Source: Ptiloglossa arizonensis
Lineage: Eukaryota > Arthropoda > Insecta > Hymenoptera > Colletidae
DNA: 64,000 nt
Assembly (NCBI RefSeq): GCF_051014685.1
Contig: NW_027478768.1
Location: forward strand, 496,001-560,000
Direction of reading: 5' to 3'
Shown here: piece after piece, positions 1 through 12,552 of the stretch
Layout of the letters: every line of letters starts with the position of its first letter
Numbering within the stretch: the first letter of the stretch is position 1
The notes under the pieces: model-generated
Databases searched by the model: none
What the model was told of the DNA's origin: nothing
The model's input: only the letters and a program-made list of their open reading frames with translations
Translations under genes and position numbers: made by a program

Positions 1-2447
1 CCGTTGTAATCGAGCGAGTTTCTACTTTCAGATGCAATAGGAATTTTTGGGTTAGGTCAATCCGTTCGCGAGATATGGGAGTTCGAAGCTAAGAAATGGT
101 TGAGAAGACAACAAATTTTTCGCAATTCAGCTGCTCCAAACGCTTAACCAGAATGGCATAGGGAAAAAATACACATACCGTTGTAATCGGGCGAGTCTCT
201 ACTTTCAGATGCAATGGAAATTTTTGGGTTATGTCAATCCGTTCGCGAGATATGGGAGTTCGAAGCTAAGAAATGGTTGAGAAGACAACAAATTTTTCGC
301 AATTCAGCTGCTCCAAACGCTTAACCAGAATGGCATAGGGAAAAAATACACCTACCGTTGTAATCGGGCGAGTTTCTACTTTCAGACGCAACAGGAATTT
401 TTGGGTTGGGTCAATCCGTTCGCGAGATATGAGAGGTTGAAGCCAAGAAATGGTTGAGAACGCAAAAATTTTTTCGCAATTCTGCTGCTCCAAACGCTTA
501 ACCAGAATGGCCTAGGGAAAAAATACCCATACCGTTGTAATCGGGCGAGTTTCTACTTTCAGATGCAATGGAAACTTTGGGTTAGGTCAATCCGTTCGCG
601 AGATATGGGAGTTTGAAGCTAAGAAATGGTTGAGAAGAGAACAAATTTTTCGCAATTCTGCTGCTCCAAACGCTTAACCGGAATGGCATAGGGAAAAAGT
701 ACACATACCGTTGTAATCGGGCGAGTTTCTACTTTCAGACGCAACAGGAATTCTTGGGTTGGGTCAAACCGTTCGCGAGATATGGGAGTTTGAAGCCAAG
801 AAATGGTTGAGAACGCAAAAAATTTTTCGCAATTCTGCTGCTCCAAACGCTTAACCAGAATGGCATAGGGAAAAAATGCACATACCGTTGTAATCGGGCG
901 AGTTTCTACTTTCAGATGCAATAGGAATTTTTGGGTTATGTCAATCCGTTCGCGAGATATGGGAGTTTGAAGCTAAGAAATGGTTGAGAAGACAACAAAT
1001 TTTTCGCAATTCAGCTGCTCCAAACGCTTAACCAGAATGGCATAGGGAAAAAATACACCTACCGTTGTAATGGGGCGAGTTTCTACTTTCAGACGCAACA
1101 GGAATTTTTGGGTTGGGTCAATCCGTTCGCGAGATATGAGAGGTTGAAGCCAAGAAATGGTTGAGAACGCAAAAAATTTTTCGCAATTCTGCTGCTCCAA
1201 ACGCTTAACCAGAATGGCCTAGGGAAAAAATACACATACCGTTGTAATCGGGCGAGTTTCTACTTTCAGATGCAATGGAAACTTTGGGTTAGGTCAATCC
1301 CTTCGCGAGATATGGGAGTTTGAAGCTAAGAAATGGTTGAGAAGAGAACCAATTTTTCGCAATTCTGCTGCTCCAAACGCTTAACCAGAATGGCCTAGGG
1401 AAAAAATGCACATACCGTTGTAATCGGGCGGGTTTCTACTTTCAGATGCAATAGGAATTTTTGGGTTAGGTCAATCCGTTCGCGAGATATGGGAGTTTGA
1501 AGCTAAGAAATGGTTGACAAGACAACAAATTTTTCGCAATTCTGCTGCTCCAATCGCTTAACCAGAATGGCCTAGGGAGAAAATACGCATACCGTTTTAA
1601 TCGGGCGAGTTTCTACTTTCAGATGCAGTAGGAATTTGTGGGTTAGGTCAATCCGTTCGCGAGATATGGGAGTTTGAAGCCAAGAAATGGTTGAGAAGAC
1701 AACAAATTTTTCGCAATTCTGTTGCTCCAAACGCTTAACCAGATTGGCCATGGGAAAAAATACACATACCGTTGTAATCGAGCGAGTTTCTACTTTCAGA
1801 TGCAATAGGAATTTTTGGGTTAGGTCAATCCGTTCGCGAGATATGGGAGTTCGAAGCTAAGAAATGGTTGAGAAGACAACAAATTTTTCGCAATTCAGCT
1901 GCTCCAAACGCTTAACCAGAATGGCATAGGGAAAAAATACACATACCGTTGTAATCGGGCGAGTCTCTACTTTCAGATGCAATGGAAATTTTTGGGTTAT
2001 GTCAATCCGTTCGCGAGATATGGGAGTTCGAAGCTAAGAAATGGTTGAGAAGACAACAAATTTTTCGCAATTCAGCTGCTCCAAACGCTTAACCAGAATG
2101 GCATAGGGAAAAAATACACCTACCGTTGTAATCGGGCGAGTTTCTACTTTCAGACGCAACAGGAATTTTTGGGTTGGGTCAATCCGTTCGCGAGATATGA
2201 GAGGTTGAAGCCAAGAAATGGTTGAGAACGCAAAAATTTTTTCGCAATTCTGCTGCTCCAAACGCTTAACCAGAATGGCCTAGGGAAAAAATACCCATAC
2301 CGTTGTAATCGGGCGAGTTTCTACTTTCAGATGCAATGGAAACTTTGGGTTAGGTCAATCCGTTCGCGAGATATGGGAGTTTGAAGCTAAGAAATGGTTG
2401 AGAAGAGAACAAATTTTTCGCAATTCTGCTGCTCCAAACGCTTAACC
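1..2447 (+). repeat. 10-monomer HOR, 1768-bp unit, about 1.4 copies seen
   Basis: Bases 1-679 recur at 1769-2447. Shared private variants include ATCGAGCGAG at the unit start, GAGTCTCTACT, the GCAATGGAAA forms, the PvuII-type CAGCTG and GAGAGGTTGAAG. The unit is 2 bp short of 1770 because some monomers carry 1-bp deletions such as GCAATGGAAACTTTGGG. The copies part at 680 (CCGGAATGG against CCAGAAAGG). The first copy is cut by the window edge. A third copy starts at 6898 inside the +5129 duplication. Confidence 0.85.
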
Positions 2448-3526
2448 AGAAAGGCCTAGGGAAAAAATGCACATACCCTTGTAATCGGGCGAGTCTCTAC
2501 TTTCAGATGCAATAGGAATTTTTGGGTTAGGTCAATCCGTTCGCGAGATATGGGAGTTTGAAGCCAAGAAATGGTTGAGAAGGCACAACATATTTCGCAC
2601 TTCTGCTGCTCCAAACGCTTAACCAGAATGGCCTAGGGAAAAACTACACATTCCGTTGTAATCGTGCGAGTTTCTACTTTCAGACGCAACAGGAATTTTT
2701 GGGTTATGTCAATCCGTTCGCGAGATATGGGAGTTTGAAGCCAAGAAATGGTTGACAGGGCAAAAAAATTTTCGCAATTCGGCAGCTCCAAACGCGAAAC
2801 CAGAATGGCCTAGGGAAAAAGTACACATACCGTTGTAATCGGTCGAGATTCTACTTTCAGACGCAACAGGAATTTTTGGGTTGGGTCAATCCGTTCGCGA
2901 GATATGGGAGTTTGAAGCCAAAAAATGGTTGAGAACGCAAAAAATTTTTCGCAATTCTGCTGCTCCAAACGCTTAACCAGAATGGCATAGGGAAAAAATA
3001 CACCTACCGTTGTAATCGGGCGAGTTTCTAGTTTCAGACGCAACAGGAATTTTTGGGTTAGGTCAATCCCTTCGCGAGATATGGGAGTTTGAAGCTAAGA
3101 AATGGTTGAGAAGAGAACAAATTTTTCGCAATTCTGCTGCTCCAAACGCTTAACCAGAATGGCCTAGGGAAAAAATACACATGCCGTTGTAATTGGGCGA
3201 GTTTCTACTTTCAGATGCAATTGGAATTTTTGGGTTAGGTCAATCCGTTCGCAAGATATGGGAGTTTGAAGCTAAGAAATGGTTGAGAAGAGAACAAATT
3301 TTTCGCAATTCTGCTGCTCCAAACGCTTAACCAGAATGGCCTAGGGAAAAAATGCACATACCGTTGTAATCGGGCGAGTTTCTACTTTCAGATGCAATAG
3401 GAATTTTTGGGTTAGGTCAATCCGTTCGCGAGATATGGGAGTTTGAAGCTAAGAAATGGTTGAGAAGAGAACAAATTTTTCGCAATTATGCTGCTCCAAA
3501 CGCTTAACCGGAATGGCATAGGGAAA
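870..3526 (+). repeat. 2.66-kb 15-monomer block, copy 1 (+5129 duplication)
   Basis: The block recurs at about 5999-8655 at a constant offset of 5129 bp (29 monomers minus 4 bp). Landmarks in both copies: CCGTTTTAATCGGG (1592 and 6721), TTGGCCATGGG with an NcoI-type site, GGCACAACATATTTCGC, GTTGACAGGGC and TCTAGTTTCAG. A few differences exist, such as GCCAAG against GCTAAG near 1680/6809 and AAAGG against AATGG near 2450, so the copies are old enough to have diverged slightly. Confidence 0.88.
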
Positions 3527-6332
3527 AAATGCACATACCGTTGTAATCGGGCGAGTTTCTACTTTCAGATGCAATAGGAATTTTTGGGTTATGTCAATCC
3601 GTTCGCGAGATATGGGAGTTTGAAGCTAAGAAATGGTTGAGAAGACAACAAATTTTTCGCAATTCAGCTGCTCCAAACGCTTAACCAGAATGGCATAGGG
3701 AAAAAATACACCTACCGTTGTAATGGGGCGAGTTTCTACTTTCAGACGCAACAGGAATTTTTGGGTTGGGTCAATCCGTTCGCGAGATATGAGAGGTTGA
3801 AGCCAAGAAATGGTTGAGAACGCAAAAAATTTTTCGCAATTCTGCTGCTCCAAACGATTAACCAGAATGGGCTAGGGAAAAAATACACATACCGTTGTAA
3901 TAGGGGTAGCTTCTGCTTTCAGATGCAATGGGAATTTTTGGGTTAGGTCAATCCGTTCGCGAGATGTGGTAGTTTGAAGCTAAGAAATGTTTGAGAGGAG
4001 AACAAATTTTCGCAATTCTGCTGCACCAAACGCTTAACCAGAATGGCCTAGGGAAAAAATGCACATACCCTTGTAATCGGGCGAGTTTCTACTTTCAGAT
4101 GCAATAGGAATTTTTGGGTTAGGTCAATCCGTTCGCGAGATATGGGAGTTTGAAGCTAAGAAATGGTTGAGAAGAGAACAAATTTTTCGCAATTCTGCTG
4201 CTCCAAACGCTTAACCGGAATGGCATAGGGAAAAAGTACACATACCGTTGTAATCGGGCGAGTTTCTACTTTCAGACGCAACTGGAATTCTTGGGTTGGG
4301 TCAAACCGTTCGCGAGATATGGGAGTTTGAAGCCAAGAAATGGTTGAGAACGCAAAAAATTTTTCGCAATTCTGCTGCTCCAAACGCTTAACCAGAATGG
4401 CATAGGGAAAAAGTACACATACCGTTGTAATCGGGCGAGTTTCTACTTTCAGATGCAATAGGAATTTTTGGGTTAGGTCAATCCGTTCGCGAGATATGGG
4501 AGTTTGAAGCTAAGAAATTGTTGAGAAGAGAACAAATTTTTCGCAATTCTGCTGCTCCAAACGCTTAACCAGAATGGCCTAGGGAAAAAATACACATACC
4601 GTTGTAATCGGGCGAGTTTCTACTTTCAGATGCAATGGAAATTTTTGGGTTATGTCAATCCGTTCGCGAGATATGGGAGTTCGAAGCTAAGAAATGGTTG
4701 AGAAGACAACAAATTTTTCGCAATTCTGCTGCTCCAAACGCTTAACCAGAATGGCCTAGGGAAAAAATGCACATACCGTTGTAATCGGGCGAGTTTCTAC
4801 TTTCAGATGCAATAGGAATTTTTGGGTTATGTCAATCCGTTCGCGAGATATGGGAGTTTGAAGCTAAGAAATGGTTGAGAAGACAACAAATTTTTCGCAA
4901 TTCAGCTGCTCCAAACGCTTAACCAGAATGGCATAGGGAAAAAATACACCTACCGTTGTAATGGGGCGAGTTTCTACTTTCAGACGCAACAGGAATTTTT
5001 GGGTTGGGTCAATCCGTTCGCGAGATATGAGAGGTTGAAGCCAAGAAATGGTTGAGAACGCAAAAAATTTTTCGCAATTCTGCTGCTCCAAACGATTAAC
5101 CAGAATGGGCTAGGGAAAAAATACACATACCGTTGTAATAGGGGTAGCTTCTGCTTTCAGATGCAATGGGAATTTTTGGGTTAGGTCAATCCGTTCGCGA
5201 GATGTGGTAGTTTGAAGCTAAGAAATGTTTGAGAGGAGAACAAATTTTCGCAATTCTGCTGCACCAAACGCTTAACCAGAATGGCCTAGGGAAAAAATGC
5301 ACATACCCTTGTAATCGGGCGAGTTTCTACTTTCAGATGCAATAGGAATTTTTGGGTTAGGTCAATCCGTTCGCGAGATATGGGAGTTTGAAGCTAAGAA
5401 ATGGTTGAGAAGAGAACAAATTTTTCGCAATTCTGCTGCTCCAAACGCTTAACCGGAATGGCATAGGGAAAAAGTACACATACCGTTGTAATCGGGCGAG
5501 TTTCTACTTTCAGACGCAACTGGAATTCTTGGGTTGGGTCAAACCGTTCGCGAGATATGGGAGTTTGAAGCCAAGAAATGGTTGAGAACGCAAAAAATTT
5601 TTCGCAATTCTGCTGCTCCAAACGCTTAACCAGAATGGCATAGGGAAAAAGTACACATACCGTTGTAATCGGGCGAGTTTCTACTTTCAGATGCAATAGG
5701 AATTTTTGGGTTAGGTCAATCCGTTCGCGAGATATGGGAGTTTGAAGCTAAGAAATTGTTGAGAAGAGAACAAATTTTTCGCAATTCTGCTGCTCCAAAC
5801 GCTTAACCAGAATGGCCTAGGGAAAAAATACACATACCGTTGTAATCGGGCGAGTTTCTACTTTCAGATGCAATGGAAATTTTTGGGTTATGTCAATCCG
5901 TTCGCGAGATATGGGAGTTCGAAGCTAAGAAATGGTTGAGAAGACAACAAATTTTTCGCAATTCTGCTGCTCCAAACGCTTAACCAGAATGGCCTAGGGA
6001 AAAAATGCACATACCGTTGTAATCGGGCGAGTTTCTACTTTCAGATGCAATAGGAATTTTTGGGTTATGTCAATCCGTTCGCGAGATATGGGAGTTTGAA
6101 GCTAAGAAATGGTTGAGAAGACAACAAATTTTTCGCAATTCAGCTGCTCCAAACGCTTAACCAGAATGGCATAGGGAAAAAATACACCTACCGTTGTAAT
6201 GGGGCGAGTTTCTACTTTCAGACGCAACAGGAATTTTTGGGTTGGGTCAATCCGTTCGCGAGATATGAGAGGTTGAAGCCAAGAAATGGTTGAGAACGCA
6301 AAAAATTTTTCGCAATTCTGCTGCTCCAAACG
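3527..6332 (+). repeat. 7-monomer HOR, 1238-bp unit, about 2.3 copies
   Basis: Bases 3527-5094 match 4765-6332 at offset 1238. Markers: ATTGTTGAGAAG, CGATTAACCAGAATGGGC, TAATAGGGGTAGCTTCTGC, GAGATGTGGTAG and ATGTTTGAGAGGAG occur once per unit (for example near 3900 and 5140). The copies look virtually identical, more so than the flanking +5129 block, suggesting a recent tandem expansion between the two copies of that block. Confidence 0.9.
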
Positions 6333-8655
6333 CTTAACCAGAATGGCCTAGGGAAAAAATACACATACCGTTGTAATCGGGCGAGTTTCTACTTTCAGAT
6401 GCAATGGAAACTTTGGGTTAGGTCAATCCCTTCGCGAGATATGGGAGTTTGAAGCTAAGAAATGGTTGAGAAGAGAACAAATTTTTCGCAATTCTGCTGC
6501 TCCAAACGCTTAACCAGAATGGCCTAGGGAAAAAATGCACATACCGTTGTAATCGGGCGGGTTTCTACTTTCAGATGCAATAGGAATTTTTGGGTTAGGT
6601 CAATCCGTTCGCGAGATATGGGAGTTTGAAGCTAAGAAATGGTTGACAAGACAACAAATTTTTCGCAATTCTGCTGCTCCAATCGCTTAACCAGAATGGC
6701 CTAGGGAGAAAATACGCATACCGTTTTAATCGGGCGAGTTTCTACTTTCAGATGCAGTAGGAATTTGTGGATTAGGTCAATCCGTTCGCGAGATATGGGA
6801 GTTTGGAGCTAAGAAATGGTTGAGAAGACAACAAATTTTTCGCAATTCTGTTGCTCCAAACGCTTAACCAGATTGGCCATGGGAAAAAATACACATACCG
6901 TTGTAATCGAGCGAGTTTCTACTTTCAGATGCAATAGGAATTTTTGGGTTAGGTCAATCCGTTCGCGAGATATGGGAGTTCGAAGCTAAGAAATGGTTGA
7001 GAAGACAACAAATTTTTCGCAATTCAGCTGCTCCAAACGCTTAACCAGAATGGCATAGGGAAAAAATACACATACCGTTGTAATCGGGCGAGTCTCTACT
7101 TTCAGATGCAATGGAAATTTTTGGGTTATGTCAATCCGTTCGCGAGATATGGGAGTTCGAAGCTAAGAAATGGTTGAGAAGACAACAAATTTTTCGCAAT
7201 TCAGCTGCTCCAAACGCTTAACCAGAATGGCATAGGGAAAAAATACACCTACCGTTGTAATCGGGCGAGTTTCTACTTTCAGACGCAACAGGAATTTTTG
7301 GGTTGGGTCAATCCGTTCGCGAGATATGAGAGGTTGAAGCCAAGAAATGGTTGAGAACGCAAAAATTTTTTCGCAATTCTGCTGCTCCAAACGCTTAACC
7401 AGAATGGCCTAGGGAAAAAATACCCATACCGTTGTAATCGGGCGAGTTTCTACTTTCAGATGCAATGGAAACTTTGGGTTAGGTCAATCCGTTCGCGAGA
7501 TATGGGAGTTTGAAGCTAAGAAATGGTTGAGAAGAGAACAAATTTTTCGCAATTCTGCTGCTCCAAACGCTTAACCAGAATGGCCTAGGGAAAAAATGCA
7601 CATACCCTTGTAATCGGGCGAGTCTCTACTTTCAGATGCAATAGGAATTTTTGGGTTAGGTCAATCCGTTCGCGAGATATGGGAGTTTGAAGCCAAGAAA
7701 TGGTTGAGAAGGCACAACATATTTCGCACTTCTGCTGCTCCAAACGCTTAACCAGAATGGCCTAGGGAAAAACTACACATTCCGTTGTAATCGTGCGAGT
7801 TTCTACTTTCAGACGCAACAGGAATTTTTGGGTTATGTCAATCCGTTCGCGAGATATGGGAGTTTGAAGCCAAGAAATGGTTGACAGGGCAAAAAATTTT
7901 TCGCAATTCGGCAGCTCCAAACGCGAAACCAGAATGGCCTAGGGAAAAAGTACACATACCGTTGTAATCGGTCGAGATTCTACTTTCAGACGCAACAGGA
8001 ATTTTTGGGTTGGGTCAATCCGTTCGCGAGATATGGGAGTTTGAAGCCAAAAAATGGTTGAGAACGCAAAAAATTTTTCGCAATTCTGCTGCTCCAAACG
8101 CTTAACCAGAATGGCATAGGGAAAAAATACACCTACCGTTGTAATCGGGCGAGTTTCTAGTTTCAGACGCAACAGGAATTTTTGGGTTAGGTCAATCCCT
8201 TCGCGAGATATGGGAGTTTGAAGCTAAGAAATGGTTGAGAAGAGAACAAATTTTTCGCAATTCTGCTGCTCCAAACGCTTAACCAGAATGGCCTAGGGAA
8301 AAAATACACATGCCGTTGTAATTGGGCGAGTTTCTACTTTCAGATGCAATTGGAATTTTTGGGTTAGGTCAATCCGTTCGCAAGATATGGGAGTTTGAAG
8401 CTAAGAAATGGTTGAGAAGAGAACAAATTTTTCGCAATTCTGCTGCTCCAAACGCTTAACCAGAATGGCATAGGGAAAAAATGCACATACCGTTGTAATC
8501 GGGCGAGTTTCTACTTTCAGATGCAATAGGAATTTTTGGGTTAGGTCAATCCGTTCGCGAGATATGGGAGTTTGAAGCTAAGAAATGGTTGAGAAGAGAA
8601 CAAATTTTTCGCAATTATGCTGCTCCAAACGCTTAACCGGAATGGCATAGGGAAA
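5999..8655 (+). repeat. 2.66-kb 15-monomer block, copy 2
   Basis: Partner of 870-3526. Its 3' end continues into a monomer (GGAATACTTGGG near 8706) related to the one near 745 rather than to the sequence that follows copy 1. The duplicated block therefore joins different neighbours on its two 3' sides. Confidence 0.88.
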
Positions 8656-9985
8656 AAGTACACATACCGTTGTAATCGGGCGAGTTTCTACTTTCAGACG
8701 CAACAGGAATACTTGGGTTGGGTCAAACCGTTCGCGAGATATGGGAGTTTGAAGCCAAGAAATGGTTGAGAACGCAAAAAATTTTTCGCAATTCTGCTGC
8801 TCCAAACGCTTAACCAGAATGGCATAGGGAAAAAGTACACATTCCGTTGTAATCGGGCGAGTTTCTACTTTCAGATGCAATAGGAATTTTTGGGTTAGGT
8901 CAGTCCGTTCGCGAGATATGGGAGTTTGAAGCCAAGAAATGGTTGAGAAGGCAAAAAATTTTTCGCAATTCTGTTGCTCCAAACGCTTAACCAGAATGGC
9001 CTAGGGAAAAAATACACATACCGTTGTAATCGGGCGAGTTTCTACTTTCAGATGCAATAGGAATTTTTGGGTTAGGTCAATCCGTTCGCGAGATATGGGA
9101 GTTTGAAGCTAAGAAATTGTTGAGAAGAGAACAAATTTTTAGCAATTCTGCTGCTCCAAACGCTTAACCAGAATGGCCTAGGGAAAAAATACACATACCG
9201 TTGTAATCGGGCGAGTCTCTACTTTCAGATGCAATGGAAATTTTTGGGTTATGTCAATCCGTTCGCGAGATATGGGAGTTCGAAGCTAAGAAATGGTTGA
9301 GAAGACAACAAATTTTTCGCAATTCAGCTGCTCCAAACGCTTAACCAGAATGGCATAGGGAAAAAATACACCTACCGTTGTAATCGGGCGAGTTTCTACT
9401 TTCAGACGCAACAGGAATTTTTGGGTTGGGTCAATCCGTTCGCGAGATATGATAGGTTGAAGCCAAGAAATGGTTGAGAACGCAAAAATTTTTTCGCAAT
9501 TCTGCTGCTCCAAACGCTTAACCAGAATGGCCTAGGGAAAAAATACCCATACCGTTGTAATCGGGCGAGTTTCTACTTTCAGATGCAATGGAAACTTTGG
9601 GTTAGGTCAATCCGTTCGCGAGATATGGGAGTTTGAAGCTAAGAAATGGTTGAGAAGAGAACAAATTTTTCGCAATTCTGCTGCTCCAAACGCTTAACCA
9701 GAATGGCCTAGGGAAAAAATGCACATACCCTTGTAATCGGGCGAGTCTCTACTTTCAGATGCAATAGGAATTTTTGGGTTAGGTCAATCCGTTCGCGAGA
9801 TATGGGAGTTTGAAGCCAAGAAATGGTTGAGAAGGCACAACATATTTCGCACTTCGGCTGCTCCAAACGCTTAACCAGAATGGCCTAGGGAAAAACTACA
9901 CATTCCGTTGTAATCGTGCGAGTTTCTACTTTCAGACGCAACAGGAATTTTTGGGTTATGTCAATCCGTTCGCGAGATATGGGAT
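7056..9985 (+). repeat. 12-monomer periodicity, 2123 bp
   Basis: Bases 7056-7862 recur at about 9179-9985, offset 2123. Shared markers are GAGTCTCTACT with the CAGCTG monomer, GAGGTTGAAG-type spacing and GGCACAACATATTTCGC. Differences such as GAGAGGTTG (7328) against GATAGGTTG (9451) show some divergence. The copies separate at GGGAGTTTG against GGGATGTTG near 9984. Confidence 0.78.
8842..8858 (+). other. Second box-like word at the monomer junction, best form (8 of 9)
   Basis: The junction word TTCCGTTGTAATCGGGC matches nTTCGnnnnAnnCGGGn at 8 of 9 positions; pattern position 3 is C instead of T. The usual junction form, TACCGTTGTAATCGGGC, matches 7 of 9 (CG, A, CGGG). It also shares the non-essential TTG and AA of the human box. 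A 7-of-9 match is expected about 0.4 times per random 177-bp monomer, so this second site is weak evidence alone. Confidence 0.3.
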
Positions 9986-10411
9986 GTTGAAGCCAAAAAA
10001 TGGTTGAGAACGCAAAAAATTTTTCGCAATTCTGCTGCTCCAAACGCTTAACCAGAATGGCATAGGGAAAAAATACACCTACCGTTGTAATCGGGCGAGT
10101 TTCTAGTTTCAGACGCAACAGGAATTTTTGGGTTAGGTCAATCCGTTCGCGAGATATGGGAGTTTGAAGCTAAGAAATGGTTGAGAAGAGAACAAATTTT
10201 TCGCAATTCTGCTGCTCCAAACGCTTAACCGGAGTGGTATAGGGAAAAAGTACACATACCGTTGTAATCGGGCGAGTTTCTACTTTCAGACGCAACAGGA
10301 ATTTTTGGGTTGGGTCAAACCGTTCGCGAGATATGGGAGTTTGAAGCCAAGAAATGGTAGAAACGCAAAACATTTTTCGCAATTCTGCTGCTGCAAACGC
10401 TTAACCAGAAT

Positions 10412-11486
10412 GGCATAGGGAAAAAGTACACATACCGTTGTAATCGGGCGAGTTTCTACTTTCAGATGCAATAGGAATTTTTGGGTTAGGTCAGTCCGTT
10501 CGCGAGATATGGGAGTTTGAAGCCAAGAAATGGTTGAGAAGGCAAAAAATTTTTCGCAATTCTGTTGCTCCAAACGCTTAACCAGAATGGCCTAGGGAAA
10601 AAATACACATACCGTTGTAATCGGGCGAGTTTCTAATTTCAGATGCAATAGGAATTTTTGGGTTAGGTCAATCCGTTCGCGAGATATGGGAGTTTGAAGC
10701 TAAGAAATTGTTGAGAAGAGAACAAATTTTTCGCAATTCTGCTGCTCCAAACGCTTAACCAGAATGGCCTAGGGAAAAAATACACATACCGTTGTAATCG
10801 GGCGAGTTTCTACTTTCAGATGCAATGGAAATTTTTGGGTTATGTCAATCCGTTCGCGAGATATGGGAGTTTGAAGCTAAGAAATGGTTGAGAAGACAAC
10901 AAATTTTTCGCAATTCAGCTGCTCCAAACGCTTAACCAGAATGGCATAGGGAAAAAGTACACATACCGTTGTAATCGGGCGAGTTTCTACTTTCAGATGC
11001 AATAGGAATTTTTGGGTTAGGTCAGTCCGTTCGCCAGATATGGGAGTTTGAAGCCAAGAAATGGTTGAGAAGGCAAAAAATTTTTCGCAATTCTGTTGCT
11101 CCAAACGCTTAACCAGAATGGCCTAGGGAAAAAATACACATACCGTTGTAATCGGGCGAGTTTCTACTTTCAGATGCAATAGGAATTTTTGGGTTAGGTC
11201 AATCCGTTCGCGAGATATGGGAGTTTGAAGCTAAGAAATTGTTAAGAAGAGAACAAATTTTTCGCAATTCTGCTGCTCCAAACGCTTAACCAGAATGGCC
11301 TAGGGAAAAAATACACATACCGTTGTAATCGGGCGAGTTTCTACTTTCAGATGCAATGGAAATTTTTGGGTTATGTCAATCCGTTCGCGAGATATGGGAG
11401 TTTGAAGCTAAGAAATGGTTGAGAAGACAACAAATTTTTCGCAATTCAGCTGCTCCAAACGCTTAACCAGAATGGCATAGGGAAAA
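10412..11486 (+). repeat. 3-monomer HOR, 531-bp unit, 2 copies
   Basis: Bases 10412-10955 recur at 10943-11486. Each unit holds a monomer with AGGTCAGTCCG and TCTGTTGCTCC, one with AAATTGTTGAGAAGAG (AAATTGTTAAG in copy 2), and one with GGTTATGTCAATCC plus CAGCTG. Copy 2 has a private TTCGCCAGAT in the conserved core at about 11031. Confidence 0.85.
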
Positions 11487-12552
11487 AATACACCTACCGT
11501 TGTAATGGGGCGAGTTTCTACTTTCAGACGCAACAGGAATTTTTGGGTTGGGTCAATCCGTTCGCGAGATATGAGAGGTTGAAGCCAAGAAATGGTTGAG
11601 AACGCAAAAAATTTTTCGCAATTCTGCTGCTCCAAACGCTTAACCAGAATGGCCTAGGGAAAAAATACACATACCGTTGTAATCGGGCGAGTTTCTACTT
11701 TCAGATGCAATGGAAACTTTGGGTTAGGTCAAACCGTTCGCGAGATATGGGAGTTTGAAGCTAAGAAATGGTTGAGAAAAGAACAAATTTTTCGCAATTC
11801 TGCTGCTCCAAACGCTTAACCGGAATGGCCTAGGGAAAAAATGCACATACCCTTGTAATCGGGCGAGTTTCTACTTTCAGATGCAATAGGAATTTTTGGG
11901 TTAGGTCAATCCGTTCGCGAGATATGGGAGTTTGAAGCCAAGAAATGGTTGAGAAGGCACAACATTTTTCGCACTTCTGCTGCTCCAAACGCTTAACCAG
12001 AATGGCCTAGGGAAAAACTACACATTCCGTTGTAATCGTGCGAGTTTCTAGTTTCAGACGCAACAGGAATTTTTGGGTTAGGTCAATCCCTTCACGAGAT
12101 ATGGGAGTTTGAAGCTAAGAAATGGTTGAGAAGAGAACAAATTTTTCGCAATTCTGCTGCTCCAAACGCTTAACCAGAATGGCCTAGGGAAAAAATACAC
12201 ATACCGTTGTAATCGGTCGAGTTTCTACTTTCAGATGCAATAGGAATTTTTGGGATAGGTCAATCCGTTCGCGAGATATGGGAGTTTGAAGCTAAGAAAT
12301 GGTTGACAAGACAACAAATTTTTCGCACTTCTGCTGCTCCAATCGCTTAACCAGAATGGCCTAGGGAAAAAATACGCATACCGTTGTTATCGGGCTAGTT
12401 TCTACTTTCAGACGCAGCAGGAATTTTTGGGATAGGTCAAACCGTTCGCGAGATATGGGTCTTTGAAGCTAAGAAATGGTTGAGAAGACAACAAATTTTT
12501 CGCAATTCTGCTGCTCCAAAAGCTTAACCAGAATGGCATAGGGAAAAAATAC
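11487..12552 (+). repeat. Irregular monomers, transition from region A to region B
   Basis: About six monomers without a clear local period. This stretch still has region A markers (GCAATGGAAACTTTGGG). It then introduces region B markers: GTTGACAAGACAAC with CCAATCGC, GGGTCTTTGAAG, GACGCAGCAGG and GGGATAGG. TTCACGAGAT near 12090 breaks one CpG of the conserved core. Confidence 0.7.

Noticed and set aside
266..11635. Dozens of 70-134-codon minus-strand open frames with near-identical products
   Set aside because: They are the satellite read in a frame kept by its 3 x 59 length. Most begin at TTG, stop at the variable GCTAAG site, differ as the DNA differs, and have no promoter or recognisable domain.
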